64,000 bases of DNA from Viscum album (lineage: Eukaryota > Streptophyta > Magnoliopsida > Santalales > Viscaceae). Within the stretch, counting starts at the first letter, position 1, and the number at the start of each line of letters is the position of its first letter. The translations under genes and the position numbers were made by a program. Under the pieces are notes generated by a model. The model did no database searches. It had not been told where the DNA came from and saw only the letters and a list, made by a program, of their open reading frames with translations. Location of the stretch: assembly GCA_963277665.1 (NCBI GenBank), contig OY728166.1:550061219-550125218 (forward strand). Direction: 5' to 3'. Shown here one piece after another: positions 9,028-22,017 of the stretch.

Positions 9028-12000
9028 TATAGAAATTCTCATCCAAGAGAATCCTTTACCAATAACAAAAACATTACCCGACCTATAAGGGTGGTTAAGC
9101 CACATTCTAATGGTCATATATCCTTTCCAAATTCCCAATGAAACTATTGGAATAACATATGCATACAATGAATAAGCCATTAAAACCTGATCCGATGTCA
9201 ATTTACAAACTAAAAAACCAGAAATAAAAATACCCAAAACTGTTTAGCAAGAGAAAAAATTATATCTTCACTTGTTAATCATTTAATTGAAGGTACTCCC
9301 CACCTTAGGCTTTATAATTAAAAAGAAAAAAATTCAAAGACACGGTGTTATCACTGTAATAATTTCTTTATAAATCATCCCTCTAAGAATTCATGTTATG
9401 CTCCATGTGAATTTTTTTAATGGTCAAATGGTTAATTCTTTACTAAACTCACTTAGACAGGTCGAGCTATATTTTCATGAAAGGCATAAGCTGACACATA
9501 CCACACTCATCTTCACATGAAGAAACGATTTTAAATGGGGTTTTATGAATATTATTCCTTAAATAAGAAACAAAAAAAATCAATCAACCCCAAATATCAT
9601 ATCATGTAGATGCAAGTATTATACGACCGTTGAATTTTATTAGAAATTGAATGGCCTTCCTCCAAGTCATCTGTCATTAAAAATGAAAAAATATACCAGG
9701 GATCTTACCTAAATTTTGGTAACAGTAGGAGATCTAACCACAACCTGACCATTTAAACTATCACGCCTCATCACAAATTATGGTGTAATCCAGATCCATC
9801 CCACTACAATTATTACCATTTTTAAACAATCCCTCCAAGTCCAATGAAAAATCTAGGATATCATCAAACTCACGGAACTGGATTCCAATGAACTTTACTA
9901 ATGTAGTTCATAATCCATATTTAAGAGAAGGATGTTATTACAACCCATAATGTCCACATAAAATCACTAAATGATCCCATAGTGGAATCCACATAGTGGT
10001 TGAGTCATAATAAAATCACTTATCTCTTATATTATGTCAAAGTCATTCCAACATTTAAACCTAAGAATCACTCAAAATTATCAATCCTTTCTAGGAAAAT
10101 AAAATGCTCTGAAACACCAAATAAATACCACAAAGAAAACAAATAAATTTTAAAACTGTAGCATGGTGTAAAATTTACACTTTCTTAGTTCATCAAGGAT
10201 GATATCAAGATAGTGTACATTCTCATCTCTTTCAATAGAGTACACTAAGAGGATAGAATTTTTCAATTCAATCATACCTGAATACTAGAGAGAAGAAAAG
10301 TTTTCCTACAATTGGTCGACTTCAATGAAGAAGCTTAGCCTCACCTACCAACACACTATCATTTATCGATCAAAATCCTTAACCACCCGAGGCATGACAT
10401 GAATTTTCTTGCTTACCCATCAATGTACTCAAACAAGAAATGATGATTTAATTGTTTTCATAAACAAACAACCACAATAGAGTCGTGATACCGATCAAGA
10501 ACCAACATAAATAAAAATTACTATCTCAATGTTTTAAAAGTAAATCTAACAATTCAAAAATGGTTCTCCATTGTTATGGTCCTTCTCATTTGAATGCAAC
10601 ATTCACCAAAGCTAAGATGATGCTCCCTATATTCGGATTATACATGCTATCAAAAGAAGTGATAGACCATATGATAACAAGTGCACTCGGTCATAAAACC
10701 TTAAATAAAAACATAATGGATTTCTCATGAAAACCGAAAACAAAATGGTAGATGATTCAAAACACCCAAATCTTTGAAAGTCACCCCGATCATTGAAAAG
10801 ATTTGATTCCTATAATTTCTAGGTCACTCTACAATCAAGATGTCCTGAGATTATAGTCAATAGCACAAGGTTCAACGATATTACATAACTCAACCAGTTA
10901 ATTACATCATTTAGAACACCAATAAAGCCATGTATGTGAACGCATGCTACCCCAAGGATTTAGAAGAAAGGATAAACATCGCGAAAAATATCAATAAGCT
11001 GTCGACCCTATACATTCATGTATCAGGTGGTTCATACAAGAGATCTAAATAAAATTCAAGATTACCAATATGACCTTTAACCTAGATGACGACATACAAA
11101 GTCATCAATCAATGATTAAAAAGAAAAAATCATGAGAATTACGATACATATAACCATTCCCATGGAACAACTAACAAGGTGAAACTGGGCAATACTCATT
11201 CCTCAAACCCATATCAAAATCCAATTAAAAACATGACCACCCATCTGAACAAGGGAGTCATTGAAAAGATAAGTATCCAAAACAACACTATGAAACTCGA
11301 ATGACTAGAACACCCAAAATTTCATTCCAATAGAAAGGAACATAATATCTAAGGGTGATACATACCATGGGATATCCCCTTACAGAGAAATAAAATCAAC
11401 CCCATCATAGGTCAGGAAAAATTTAAGCCACTAGGCTTAAAATCTGATCATCACAGTCATTGATAAAAAGGATATCCCACCACATCTAATGGTCACATTT
11501 CCACTCAAAGGATACTAAATAGTAAACTCAAACTACACTTATAATAGGGTCTAAACATATTAAACCACATCAGAATACATTTTAAAAAATTATATTGATT
11601 CGCATAAATATTTTAACAATTAAATGAATTAATTTAAAACATATAGGGCTAATATTAAACTAAAACAACTTGGTAATAGAAAATGACATATATTCAAGAC
11701 TAACTAAAAAATATTTTTTACTCATTCAAAATTTATTAGACATCCCATCATCATTATGATATTAATCACATAAATTCCTTTTTATTTTGTAATAGACACG
11801 GTGACCAAAATGGGTCCCAATAAACCAACAAGGGTTCAACAGATTGCATCCCCATATTAGTTTCATATTTTTTCAGTTTTAAATACTTCAATTGGTCTTT
11901 TAATAGGTAACATTTCCCAACTGTCCTAATTTTGAAGAGATGTGCATTTTTCAATTACCAAGTTGATTTCAGATCAAAATTAAACAACCCTTTACATTCA

Positions 12001-12640
12001 TAACATGACATTCTCATATATAAAATGTTATTGTAATATGATTGGTCATCTTCCAATGCATAATTTGATAAAACACATTATAGGATTCATTTAGAAACAA
12101 ATTGATAAAAATATATTTACATTAACAATTTAATCATAACACTCTTTTAAAATTGTTTAAATACACATGTTACTTTTCCCAGCAATATGATACCCATACC
12201 CCGTACAATTGAAAACTAGATCTTATAATAATTACAACCAATATATTTCACCCATGAACCAAATTTCCTATCAACACATAACATCATGTAAGAATATTCT
12301 ATAAAAATAGAGAATAATGATATTAATACCTATTCATATCATGTAAATAGGAAAGAATTCTAAGAATTTCATAAACATTATACAAAAAACCCATGGAATA
12401 TAACTCATGGGACACATGTCAGTAGTAAATTGTACAATGAAACTACATGTCATAGAACATGCATGAACTTTTAATCTGTAGGTTACAATAATGATGTATG
12501 AAATTATTTATTATTTCCACACCATGCTAAGGGTAAAATTCTTTATAATTCCATAAATCATCAATACGAGAAATTACACCATTCAATGAAGGTGAAATCA
12601 CATCAATTGTAATAAAAAACAACATGAACATCAATACCAA
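9028..12640 (-). pseudogene. Element A internal region with reverse-transcriptase remnant
   Basis: Most of this stretch has no clean frame. On the minus strand around 10160-10290 the translation reads ILLVYSIERDENVHYLDIIL then DELRKCKFY. This matches the Ty3/gypsy reverse-transcriptase region after the catalytic motif (ILVYS-x-x-x-x-EH-x-x-HL-x-x-VL-x-x-LR). The catalytic aspartates just before it are replaced. At 9013-9237 the sequence ahead of the polypurine tract reads GKGFSWMRISIVGRF. Gag, protease and integrase were not recognised with confidence. A weak primer-binding-site candidate is CATCAATACCAA at 12629-12640. Confidence 0.45.
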
Positions 12641-12649
12641 TCCCTAACT

Positions 12650-15600
12650 ACTTGGTAATTTCACCATATGTGAGGTGATAGATCCCATAAATATCTATTT
12701 ACCATGTGCCGAAAAATTTCTAGTATCTTACTTGACATATAAAAATATAAAGACAACGGTAAAATAAGGATCTCTTATAAAGTTTTAACACCCCGACCCG
12801 ACAAAGAACTATTATGATTACCAGAATGGTGGGCCACATGACCTTAAACACATATCGTCAAATTCTAGAGGCTATAGACATGTATTGAGGGCCTGGGATT
12901 TTTCTATCAGGTGAGAATTGCCTCATAAATAAATGTTTTCATAGTGATAAAAAATTGTTAATATTAGATGTAGTAAATAAATAAATGAAAAAAATGGAAA
13001 TAAGAAATAATGAATGAAAAAAAGGAAGAATAATATAATAACTAAATAAAAGATCCCAATTACAATTAAAAATAACTCATGTATAAAAAATGATGCAATA
13101 ATCACAAATAGAATGAATTACAAATTAAAATACATTGTAACCAATGAATAACAACATAAATAATATCTCAACAACTATCTAGGGTAGCATAATGGTCATG
13201 TTCTCCCTCACTCCCATGTACAAGCATAACACATGAAATGAACCAATATACAAGTGAACAAGAATTTATAATTATGTATCAAGAATCACATCAGAAGTGT
13301 GTTCGATATAAGTCTTAGTAGGCTGGAACCCATAGTGTAAAAGCTAATCCACCTCATGCAATAGAAATTAATAAGAGTTATATATATAATAAATTAATAT
13401 AAAACAATAAATAAAATGATAAATACTTTATATGAGTTCGCAATCAGACAGCCATCCCTTATCACATCCCTTAGCTTAAGCGGGATATCTTAATAGGGTA
13501 CCTATAGAATCCATAATGTGTACATAAGAGAAAATGTTAAAAAGGAAAACAAATAAGGTATACTCCCAAACTTTTTATTCATCTTGTGGTATAATTCTTT
13601 AGTCATAATATTAGTGTTCTAATAAGAAATTTAGAAGATAAATAAGTGAATAATCAAAGTCATAAAAACAATGAATGATACATCTGATATAAAAAAATTA
13701 AACAAACCATCAAACCAATGGTGTATTCTAAACCCACCCAAAATAATCTAAAAAAATATCACGGATCACTACAGTACATCCAATGTATTCTATTACAACA
13801 ATGTACATCCATGGATATCCATTAAATGTCCCTAGTATAACTCAAGAGAAGGAAATTATAGGTTTGTCCTAGGTATTTCACATAGGGGACTGAGTATCAC
13901 CCAAGGTATAGAGTAACTAATTTTTAAATGGTTATGTCCACAGTTTCTCCCATAGAAAAGATCTATAACTCTAGAGTATATGAAACCACTTTAAAATCCC
14001 ACACCTAGGAAACCAAATAATGTTTCACATCACATAATGTCATAACCCAATGAGCATAGTGAGTGTATCCATGGATCCTTAATATAAAACCCATTTTTCT
14101 CTCACTCTATATAATGTGAATGATATCAACAAGACATATCATAATGAAATACATAATCAAAATTAATCATAAGCCATAAAATAAAAAATTCAACACAACA
14201 TATAAACAAGAAATCCACAATTCCCATTTATGGAGTCTTGTTCCAAACCATGGTAATCTAAATAGAATTCCAATTATCACAACAGAAACATCAAATAACC
14301 CAATCCCATCAAGTCTGTTCAATCCAACCAATACAGTGTCCCTTGTATCACTTTAGTAATAGTAAAATATATTTATATCCTATGTATCTCACAAAGGGAG
14401 TATAGATTCACCCTAGCCATAGAGTACCCATATTTTCAGTGGATCTAACCACGTTTTCAACTCTAGTGAACTAGTATCACTCATTATTATTTGAACCCTC
14501 TCAGGAAGCCCTCGCCTAGAAATCCAAATCATCTCCCCCAACTTGTGAGGTCGTAACAAAACAAGCATTGTGAGTCTATAAATGGATCCTTAATAAGGAA
14601 CCCATGTTCTCACCTAGACTATATAATGTAAACTATATCAATAATAATTTATCATAAGACATAACATTATATTTAAATGTCCTCAATAAAGAATGGAAAT
14701 AACACATGATATCCATCAAGTGAAAGCATTTAGTACAATCTATGAAACTATGAAATCATGATAAAGATACATTCCACTAAGAATAACATTAAACTCAGCG
14801 AAAGGAAATTACAGAAGGCTTTTTCCAAATGAATAAAGTGAACCACATTTAGTGGTTTTATTTCAAAAAATGACACTATATTTAAGAAAAATCAAAAGAT
14901 TTTATGATTTCAATTCACCACGCTGAATAAGATCAATAACATCTAGCACAAGGTAAGTGTTGAAGGAAATATATAGAGAATGGAATAATATGCATAATAT
15001 TTTATCAATTTAAAAAAATATGGATAGAACATGATATAGAGAATGTTTTTCTAAAAGGAATAAACAAATTGGAATACAGACAAAATCCTACCCCAAGAGA
15101 AGAGAACCACTCTGAACACTATACACTTTATGTTTTCATAGGAATCCACTCAGAGATTATCCTACCATCCTCAAGGAATATGAACCTTAAAATATAAATA
15201 TAGACACAAAGCCCCTATGTACATATTTACGTGGCCACGAATATGTACATGGTATTCCATATATATAACATAAATGAATCTACTAGTTGATACTTACATG
15301 CTTATTAATTTTCCATTTATATATATGATCACACCCATCACCATATAAATATGTTGGCTTCTATGGGAGAGCATATATATAATGGGGAAACACTTATAGA
15401 TATATGCCTACATATGCATACAAAAGAAATTCAACATTGACCCCAGTGGCTGCAAGCCGCCACAAGGATGACCATCATTCTACAATTAAATAGCTGGAAC
15501 TCAAAAACAACAAATGACAACAAAAGAAAGGTGTGGAAAAAAAATATTGGAAGAAACCAATAACTGATGTTATAGTGAAAAGTCAAAAATGATTCAAAGC

Positions 15601-16478
15601 ACCATATCATTGGTGGTGAACACTAAAACCCGCACAAAGTGGTCCTGAGAGACGAACCACATACCCTAAAACTAGAATATAAACATTAAATCATATTCAA
15701 AAAATCTCCAAGGTTCATTCGAGATGTAATCAGGTGATATAAGATGGTAATAAGTCAGAATAATGAATAGGAGGGATATATATACCTTATCTTTAATATT
15801 TAATGAGAAAATTTGAATACATATGGCGGAAATCGATATGGGAAGGAGGATATGAAAGAGGGAGTCAGACATGCCTATGGATGTTGGGAAATGTATTCCA
15901 TGTGATATGCAGGGGGAGAAAGGTTATGTTAGTTTTAATTATTATTTTTTAATTTAATATATTTATTTTTTAAAATAAGGGATACAATTCACCATTTCGG
16001 CCACATATATTTGAAAACCATGCATCAACTGGGCGCCCTCCACTTAACACCTAGAGCACCAAAAAGAGTTTTTTCCAAAGAGATTTACTAACAACAAACA
16101 AACTATGAAGTGAATAGTGTCATGATACATCCGATTAAGCACTACTTGGGTGGGCAAGATGCATTGTTTTGTAAAGCCATTTGTAGTCCATGATGGGTAC
16201 ATCTCTTACCTAAAATAGGTTGCATATCTTACTACTGAGGGAATCAAGATTTTAAATAAAACGTGAAACCTATATCGGCTCTCCCAACATGGTATTTGTG
16301 GTCCGTGGTGCTCAAAAAACACTCTGATACATCAATGGGGCCTCTCGGGCATTCACTCGAGTCCAAAAAAACATTGAACTGTTAAAACACTACGAATTAT
16401 ATTTGGATTCTTTGTTTTAAAAGTTGCTCATTCATAGATCACAAAATCTCCAATTACCCATGAATTTACCTTGGCTCA
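12650..16478 (-). repeat. Element A right (5') LTR
   Basis: Matches the left LTR over 14220-16478 and probably further left. It ends TTGGCTCA at about 16478, equivalent to GGGTCA in the left copy. Its left limit is set only by the weak primer-binding-site candidate near 12629-12640. It contains a 511-bp tandem duplication that the left copy does not show. The short open frame at 15672-15872 has no recognisable meaning. Confidence 0.5.
13790..14660. repeat. 511-bp tandem duplication in element A right LTR
   Basis: Two anchors repeat at exactly the same distance. TCCTAGGTATTTCACA at 13867 matches TCCTATGTATCTCACA at 14378, and ATGGATCCTTAATA at 14071 matches the same string at 14582. Both intervals are 511 bp. 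No third copy is seen on either side. Confidence 0.7.
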
Positions 16479-17040
16479 AGCACACATTCTATTTCATTTT
16501 ACATTTATATAAAAAGTAATTTTATTAAATATTCTATAACTAAAATGTTGAACACTTTTTAATATACACTACATATATTAGACATCAATTATCCATATAT
16601 ATATTAATCATTGATTCCATGTTATCATTAAATTCATAACATACTTATACTGATAGAAAATCATGTCAGTCATATAATATATGACCCTTTTATTTCTTTA
16701 GTGGAAATTACCCTACACAAATCCATCACATGTATTATTCCAAACAATTTTAAAATTATTTGATATTTTTCATTAAAAAATCATACATATATTTGTTGTT
16801 TTAGATCCTTAGACTATTTTAAGGGTAAAATTACCAATTTCTCTAAGATGAAAACAAAAAACAAATTTTACAATGGTTTTATTGATTCCAAAAAGTAGTT
16901 TTTCTCCAATGTAAAGAAATTAATGTTATTATCATTCAATATATTTATTTTGAGTATTCACAACTTATTTAATAAATATTAAATATACTTCATGGGTTCA
17001 AAAATTGATATATCATAAATTAAGCTACATCAATAAATTT
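16479..17040. other. AT-rich spacer between elements A and O
   Basis: About 560 bases without a coding frame. There is weak similarity to element C's right LTR near 43930, which I could not confirm. No feature assigned. Confidence 0.3.
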
Positions 17041-20000
17041 TGACGCATCATCTAAATCAATAAATACAGGTTTTAACATGGTGAGTTATAAATTCTATTC
17101 TGATAGGAGTTGATGAAGAGATATATTGTAATATTCTAATTTTTTAAAATCAAATATTGATTAATAGGGTTTAAGACACGCACCACTGAGATTTCAGATC
17201 TTCAAAATATATTTAATTCAATGTGATAGTTAGAAATTTATTATGAAGTTTGATGGTATCAATAAGAGTAACCATACATATATATTGGTATTATTCAATA
17301 AATATTTATTGATAAATTCCTGGAAAATAAGAAATGAATTTTTGTAATGTCATTTTATTCTTCAAAAATATGTTTTCACCAAAAATAGTAATTTTTAAAT
17401 TTTGTAAATGCATATTATAATTAATTTCTACCACTATTAGTAATATTATTTGATAAAATTAACATCATTTTGGAAATATTCATATAAAAAATATAGTATG
17501 ATGCATGTTTTTTATTATTATGAAATGATTAGTTTTTCAAATATTACTGAATAATAGAAATTATATAGAAAACTGTCTTCTTAATTATTATATTTATAAA
17601 GGTTCATTTTCATTGAATATAGTTTCAAATAAATTAGATCCATTTGGTTTAACATAATCCAATTAATGTCAATGAAATTGTGATTATTCATAATTGGGTT
17701 ATAAATTATTTTTACTTAAAATGAATTTATCTAGAAAACTATTTTCAATCATGTTTTGTGGGTTTCTATTAAAATTAACTTCATAAAATTATATAAATTT
17801 ATTATGATAATATGGATTCTTTATTTGTAAAATAAAAGTTCAAATTTGATAAATAATTCAACATTATTTTTTTTTCAAGAAAAAATATTATCATTGGTAA
17901 ATATATTGTAACCACGACAAGTGTAAAATGGGTTGGACAACATTAATTAATTAAAATAAAAAATTAAAATAATCCATACACATTAATATATATATTTAAA
18001 TGATTTTAATTCTATCAAAGATTATAATAATTCAAAACATTTAGTTCATTGAAATTTTTCATTCACAACGGCCTTTAAATTGTTTTATGTAATGGAAAAT
18101 TCCAACATATCTCTTTCGTACTTTTATAATCTTTAATATTTAATTATTCTAGTAAAAAATTATTGAGGAAATAAGATGTTATGATAAATATGAATATATA
18201 ATTTTGTGTAATTTTTTTTATTGATAATATAATTATCTTAAATGCATATGCAACGTCCACACAATACATGTCAAATTAGAAGAAAATAATATAAATGATT
18301 TGAAATAAGAATACATTTATAGGATTGTATTTTGGGTTTTTAATGGTCTACCATTGATATTTAACATAAATATTACATGTTTTTAATGTGATAATATTTT
18401 ATATATTAATTATAGTACAATGTTGATATTTTATATACTAAAATTAATTGAATAGTACAGAAAATCAATTTAAATATATTTGATATTAAAAAATATTTTA
18501 TAAAGAGATTTAAAATTCCAAAAAATAGTCATCATTGGAAAATTTAAACATATTTTGTTGATAATAACATCCATTTTACACATATGGGCCACGATACATT
18601 TGATTTTGACATTCTTGACCACAATGAGTAAAAAAAATTATCATCACTGTAATCGATTTACACTGTTGAAAGGAGTTAGAAGAAAGAGATGTAGGTAAAA
18701 TAGCACATAAGGTATCCTAAAATATTAAAATATTAGTTGATTTATACTTTTGTACATTCTATATAAAAAAATTATAATTTGGATAAACTTGAATAAGGAT
18801 AAATATTTTATATTAATATTTTAAATTATGTACTTCCAAAGGTACCCCTCTACTCACATGTAAAAGAAAACAACCTCCTATATCAACCACACACTTCTTA
18901 TGAAATATATAAATAAAAAAACCCTAAAAACATCTCATTTTCATTAGATACAATATATAGGTTCTTTTCTTCTTAATTAACTATCCAAAGGTCCACAAGG
19001 AGTGATCCAAATTAGTGTATTCCAAGATGAGGTAATTGTATTAACCGAGAAGTTTCATTTTCGTCTTTTTACACAAAATTGATTAATGTCCTCAAAATTA
19101 AACTATAATTATATAATTATTTCCCTTATATTGAGATTCTCTTATTTTAGTATCTTATAAATTTTAATATTTTATTTTCAGCAAATAAATAAACCAACAA
19201 TTCTGTGTACGTATGGGCGACCACCATAAAAACCGACGCAATTTTTCTTGAAGACCAATATTATTAAAAGGTTATTGACAATGATTTAATATATATATAT
19301 ATATGGTATTTATGAAATAATTTTGATCATTCATATATAATATACCGTTTATATTAAATCATTCCAATCAGTAAACATAAATTCGCAACAAATGCATATG
19401 TACAGACTACCATTTCCATGTAGCAAGAAGCATCATTTTTTAATAACCTCTTACCAGTTATATTCATAATGACTAATTTAATTAACATATTTGATGTTTT
19501 TGACATTATAATAATTTTGTAAATATAATATTTTGTTTTTTACCTTTATTTTCCACGTAATTAAACATAAAAACATTACTTGTGTGCACAGGCGTACTAC
19601 CTATAAACAAGATGATATATTTAGTTTCTTATAGATTCTAATCATGGATGAATCTAAAAATAATTTTATTTAATAATAATTAAATTTATTTCATGAATTG
19701 TTTTATTAAGATGATGGAATCATTTCCTCTATTACCCCAATCAACTTACAAATGTCATTTCACAAGTATGAAATGAATGTTCTCAAAACACCCTATATGA
19801 ACATTACAAACTATATAATTAAATATGTCCATTATTTTAATTGAATAAATTTTTAAATGATAGATTAATAAAAAAATGTTTATTATTCAACGATATAATT
19901 TATATAAGAATATTATGGAATATTAAAAGGACATACATTGCAATTTTGGAGATGTGGTAAGCTGTTTCTTAAATCAATTTTAATTAATTGGATTGTAATT

Positions 20001-20300
20001 ATACTAGATTTAATATGGTATTCCTTGAAAATATATGAAATGAAATATGATTATGTTATGTTTTTTTAAATTGATTTATTTCATTTTAAGATTGATAAAA
20101 ATAATCACCTTAATGATTCATTATAACTTCAATGATAAAATATTTATAAGGATTATTCATCTAAGTGTTATTTCATTGAGACATGTCTTGTATTATGAAC
20201 CTACAACTATTTATAAGGTATATATGCTTCCTATTGAGTTATCATATCATGAATAAATCTATAAACCAAAAAAATTGTACATCCTTTTAATTTATCACTT
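17041..20300 (+). repeat. Element O left LTR
   Basis: Begins near TGACGCATCA at 17041, aligned with TGTTACCC near 33038 of the right copy, and is recognisable to about 20290, where it matches 46900-47030. It is extremely AT-rich and CG-poor. It holds three copies of a 190-bp repeat at about 19203, 19396 and 19581, and a decayed TATA box (TGTAAAAG near 18859). The open frame at 20047-20256 lies here and is probably chance. Confidence 0.6.
19190..19700. repeat. 190-bp tandem repeat in element O LTR (three units)
   Basis: A core like TGTGTACGTATGGGCGACCA recurs with its ACC at about 19222, 19411 and 19601, a spacing of 189-190 bp. The right LTR has the same three units. Two lie before element C (near 36664 and 36851) and the third after it (TGTGCATACAATCCATAACC, near 46327). 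Confidence 0.6.
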
Positions 20301-22017
20301 TCATGATATATTGATTAAAATGTAATAAAATTATCATTAGTTTTTACTGACTTGGTTTTTATTCATTAACAAATAATTAATGTTATAAACCATTGATTAT
20401 TTCATATAGAGTCATAATACAAAATTTAATAATTTATAAATATTACTTATCTTAATTTATGGGATATATAGTCCCATTTCCAGTTTTTCAAATTACATTT
20501 CATTCAAATATTACTAAATCAGTAAATGAATTTTGTTAGAATCTCATTATTTTGATTGATTATATTCAAGGGCCATTTCTTGGGAAATGATATGATAGTA
20601 TTTCTTTAACAACGTAAATATTATAATCCTGGAGTTATTTTTTATTTCAATATTATTTTATTTCATTTTTCCATCTTTAGTAATTGAGGATATCCAAAGA
20701 ATGTTTTTTACGAAAACTGAACCTTATTTTTCTATTTGAAGGGTATTAATTTCCCTTCTATATTCATATTAATTTAAATATTTTTAATAATATTAATTAC
20801 TATGATAAAATGGATATTTAAAGTCATTTGAAAATATATATTTATTTATATAAATTACTTTAAATGGAATCTTTTTTTCATTTTTAAAATAGGGTAATTT
20901 TGGTTTTTACATGTAATCAACAAGGGATTATTATTTTAACAATTAACAAAGGAAAATATTTTCAAAATATCATAGATATTATTTTTTTGATGTTAACTAT
21001 ACATGTTAACATGTTTATTTGACATTGAAAATAGTTTTCTTAATAATTATTTAAATTTTATTTAGAAAAAGTAAACGATATCTTCCATTTTTTAAAAGAA
21101 ATGTCATAAATCTTCTTCTAAATGTATTTTTTGATCTATTGATGTAATGTTTTTCCCATATGCTTCAATAGTTATAGGATTAAATGATATGGTCATTATT
21201 CTTTATCATTATTGATTACGGTTAATTTTATGCAATGGTCAAATAATTCATTTATTTTCCAATGTATAATCATCCAAAAATGGAATGATGGGGGTTATTA
21301 AATGTGTTATATTGAAAGGAAAAATATTATAAATATTTCATTCATTTTATGGTAGAAGGAAATATGTTTGGATGGATGATGTAAAATTACATTATAAACC
21401 ATGTGTGGGTGGATATCTGATTAACCAAGGATGGGTGGGTTTGTTATATCCCTATGATGCAAAGGGTAAAGTGAAAAAGTTAACTATAGTATGTTACTTA
21501 TATGAGAGGAAAAAAATTATATGTTCTATGTTAGTCAACAAAGATGGTGGATTTTACAAATTATTAGTACCTTCTATGTGACTAATTATTTATCTATTGT
21601 AATTAAACCTTATGAAAATATTTCAATAATATAATTTAATTTATTATATGAAGAATGTTTGATGTACAATGTTACTAAAGGAAATTTCATTATGCTTGAA
21701 ATAAGATATAATACTTCCATTAATCATGTTTCATTTTGACAAAGATGATAATTTTTTATTCATATGGATATTTTTATTGGTTAAGGATTTATTATTTTTA
21801 ATAATTTTTTAGGTTTTAATGGGTATGAATTCTCTTATCTAATTACCATTCACTTTGAATATCTTCTCAGAACATGATGCTCATCTTATTCTTATAGAAC
21901 AAATTCAATTTATTTTTTCTCTTATAACCCATTCATAGAATTGTATCTAACCAGTCTTATTTTTCTTTTATAAATGTTATAAATAAATATCTTAATTATA
22001 ATTTTTCTATAAGGATG
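20300..22017. other. Element O internal sequence, left part
   Basis: About 1.7 kb of very AT-rich DNA. The only notable frame is 21372-21581 (plus, 69 residues, starting MDDVKLHYKPCVGGYLINQG). It has fairly even, protein-like composition but matches nothing I recognise. It could be a scrap of a retroelement protein or chance. Confidence 0.3.

Larger units (their letters stand above)
6450..16478 (-). mobile_element. Element A: decayed Ty3/gypsy-like LTR retrotransposon
   Basis: Two long direct repeats flank about 3.6 kb of internal sequence. Matching blocks include 7335/14818, 7601/15085, 8115/15605, 8750/16220 and 8965/16444, at a nearly constant offset of 7.47-7.48 kb. The LTR end on the left copy (GGGTCA, to about 9012) is followed by a polypurine tract on the minus strand (GTGGGGAGGTT, 9017-9027), so the element runs right to left. 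A reverse-transcriptase remnant near 10.2 kb supports this orientation. The outer edges of both LTRs are not resolved. Confidence 0.6.

Noticed and set aside
12629..12640. CATCAATACCAA as a firm primer-binding site for element A
   Set aside because: Only a partial match, with a 12-bp gap to the next TG and no gag recognised beside it. Kept only as a weak boundary hint.
16479..17040. Left remnant of element C's LTR next to element O, which would put O inside C
   Set aside because: The only match (near 16710 against 43930) is short, and the continuation of O's LTR on the far side of C shows the nesting is the other way round.
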